The notes under the pieces: model-generated | Databases searched by the model: none | Seen by the model: the letters and a program-made list of their open reading frames with translations, nothing else | Told to the model about the DNA's origin: nothing | Part shown: piece after piece, positions 20,247 through 21,876 of the stretch | Position numbering within the stretch: the stretch's first letter is position 1 | How the letters are laid out: each line of letters opens with the position of its first letter | Program-made: the position numbers and the translations under genes | Assembly: GCA_023231475.1 (NCBI GenBank) | Contig: JALJEE010001501.1 | Span: 1-21,876, forward strand | Direction of reading: 5' to 3' | DNA: 21,876 nucleotides | Origin: Seison nebaliae | Taxonomy: Eukaryota; Rotifera; Pararotatoria; Seisonacea; Seisonidae

Positions 20247-20400
20247 AAAATTCTTATTTAAACTATTGAAAATTTTTTTTCTTTAATATCATCATTACTC
20301 ATATCTCACTACTACTAAATATCACATCAATTCAGTCATAATTATTCAAATAAATAATATGTGCACGAATAAAAAAAAAAGTACGGAGAATATATGCGCA

Positions 20401-20430
20401 TACACACACACACACACACACATACACACA
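20401..20430 (+). repeat. AC dinucleotide microsatellite
   Basis: About ten AC units, a single T interruption, then more ACAC units form a 30-nt (AC)n tract. It lies downstream of the AT-hook gene's polyadenylation signals. Confidence 0.9.
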
Positions 20431-21514
20431 ATCCTGCACCGTATTCGAAAAGAAGTTGTAGGAAAGAAAGAAATTCCTTCGGGAAATTTTCTTTTTTCTC
20501 CAATTATATTTTGTCACCATATTCTACGTATACTTCCATGTATGATCATTTATTGAGATGGCTATGCAAGCAAATATAAATGCATGCGAAAAGATTGAAT
20601 TGAAATGATCCGCAATTTAAATAAGATTTTCCCTATCGATCTATTTCCATTTTATCAATGTAATGTCATTCAACTGAAAAGCATCGAACTATTCTTTATC
20701 AATTATATTTTCAATTGGCAATTAACAAGAATTATTTGAAGAACGATAAAGAAACAGTTTAATGAGTACTACAATATGAAACTTTCAAGAGTTTCTATTC
20801 TTTTCCACCCAACAAACTTTCACAATTCTCCAATTTGCGCCAATGACGAATAATAATGAAATTCATTTACCAGTAATGATTAGTTTTGTGGATCTTTTTT
20901 TCCTTTAAATGTATTTTCGAAAAATTTTCTTGTCGATCAATTTCTTTCTACTTCCTTTTTCTTTCGAACAGATTTGATCTACAGTCAATTTTCATTCTCC
21001 GCCACATCGTTTTCTTTCCGATTTTAATTTTTTTTGTCTAATTTTCATTAAATTCTTTCCTTTCAGAATCATATATCTCTCTTGCTTCCCTACTACACTT
21101 TACCAACAGAGATATCCGACATATATTTATCAGATCATTCAATCATTTCGGATGAAGAATTAAGTCAAATCTCAAAGTTTTGACAATTCGACATTAATTT
21201 CTCGAAAATCACAGAAACATTCATTTACATATATTACTTGCCAGTTTACATTTTACCAAGAACTCTAACGAGAAATCGAAAGAAAAGTTGGACATTTTCT
21301 CAGTATTTCATAACTGTAGATTATTTTTCAATTTCTTTAAAGAATTGTGGCAGAAATCGAAGAATAATACTAATTCTATTAATATCCACCGAAGTCGAAT
21401 AATTTTTGAAGAAAACTGTCCTCCTATTTCCCTAAACAGTGTTGAGAACGTAGAATGTCATTTTTTGCTTAATCCGAATATAGTTGATTATCTTGTTTTA
21501 ATCTTTTTTCTCCA

Positions 21515-21540
21515 ATTATTATTATTATTATTATTATACA
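21515..21540 (+). repeat. TTA trinucleotide microsatellite
   Basis: About seven to eight tandem TTA units lie in T-rich non-coding DNA. It explains the run of leucines in the chance open frame over this region. Confidence 0.85.
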
Positions 21541-21876
21541 AAATTCTCTTTAACAATTTTATTTTAAAATTTCAATATCCGATTTTTTGTAATTCATTTC
21601 ACTTATTATCTTTAAACGAATTTATTTGCGAGACATATATATATATATGCATATACTCTTCGATATGTATGTATCTATATGATTATATTAAAAAAATACG
21701 AAAAAGATATTTCTTTCTTTAGGAAAATCAATAAAGGAAATAAAGTGAAATATAGAAGATTGAAAAAAGGAAATAGAAGTTAAATGGATTTACGAGAAAT
21801 GCAGATGAGCAAATTTGTTTTCTGTTACAGTTCTGTGTGAATTCTTCATAAGTCTTCCGAAAGTTCTGCCAGTCAC

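Larger units (their letters stand above)
20247..21876. other. 3' flank and gene-free AT-rich DNA with simple repeats
   Basis: Two AATAAA signals (20349-20354, 20368-20373) probably end the AT-hook transcript. Beyond them, no convincing coding exon was seen on either strand. The longest open stretch (21288-21722) is low-complexity Phe/Ile/Leu/Tyr text typical of chance translation of T-rich DNA. Simple repeats lie at 20401-20430 (AC), 21516-21537 (TTA) and about 21637-21650 (TA). Confidence 0.55.

Noticed and set aside
20401-20430. CRISPR or other structured array
   Set aside because: It is a plain AC dinucleotide repeat with no spacers.
21288-21722. 144-residue open frame on the plus strand
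   Set aside because: It is dominated by Phe, Leu, Ile and Tyr from T-rich and TTA-repeat DNA, with no domain pattern and no splice-consistent neighbours; it reads as chance.

Overview
The window is AT-rich eukaryotic nuclear DNA (rough impression about 70% A+T) using the standard code, with compact genes and very short introns. Eight of the ten genes are interrupted. Following the reading frame across each break gives 42 introns, 33 of them 41-51 nt long, and 39 of them begin GTT rather than GTA/GTG. The gene set is animal-like: nicastrin, ALG12, cathepsin Z/X, a PX-domain sorting-nexin-like protein, and a membrane-anchored CAP/EGF/ShK protein. A clear SPATA17 orthologue, an IQ protein of motile cilia and sperm flagella, argues for an animal with motile cilia and against mites or nematodes. 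A small-genome ciliated invertebrate (rotifer, orthonectid or dicyemid type) would fit. This placement is inference; no sequence here names the species.

Layout. 1-203 (minus) is a fragment of a LINE-type reverse transcriptase with an AYADD active site. 204-1485 has no gene but holds a duplicated tRNA-like A-box segment followed by a poly(A) run, a possible SINE. On the plus strand follow an unrecognised coiled-coil protein (1486-2786), a type II membrane CAP protein with a C-terminal ShK domain (3299-4444), SPATA17 (4949-6346), and a twelve-exon multi-spanning amino-acid-transporter-like protein (6662-9629). The last one meets a minus-strand cluster tail to tail. That cluster, in transcription order, is a PX protein (15282-14581), ALG12 (14355-12451), nicastrin (12326-10356) and an unrecognised helical protein (10127-9699), with gaps of only 124-228 nt. 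A 251-nt divergent promoter region with a TATA box separates it from two tandem cathepsin Z genes on the plus strand (15534-16657 and 16785-17745). After about 1.3 kb of gene-free DNA comes a single-exon protein with two paired AT-hook modules (19023-20246). The final 1.6 kb shows no convincing gene and carries several simple repeats.

Functional links are loose. ALG12 builds the lipid-linked N-glycan precursor, and nicastrin beside it is a heavily N-glycosylated gamma-secretase subunit; both act in the ER/secretory route, as do the cathepsins and the CAP protein. The most notable observations are the GTT-type splice donors with a near-fixed intron length, the differing intron content of the two cathepsin Z copies, the lost DYIGS core in nicastrin, and a long Thr-rich loop with a furin-like site in the transporter.
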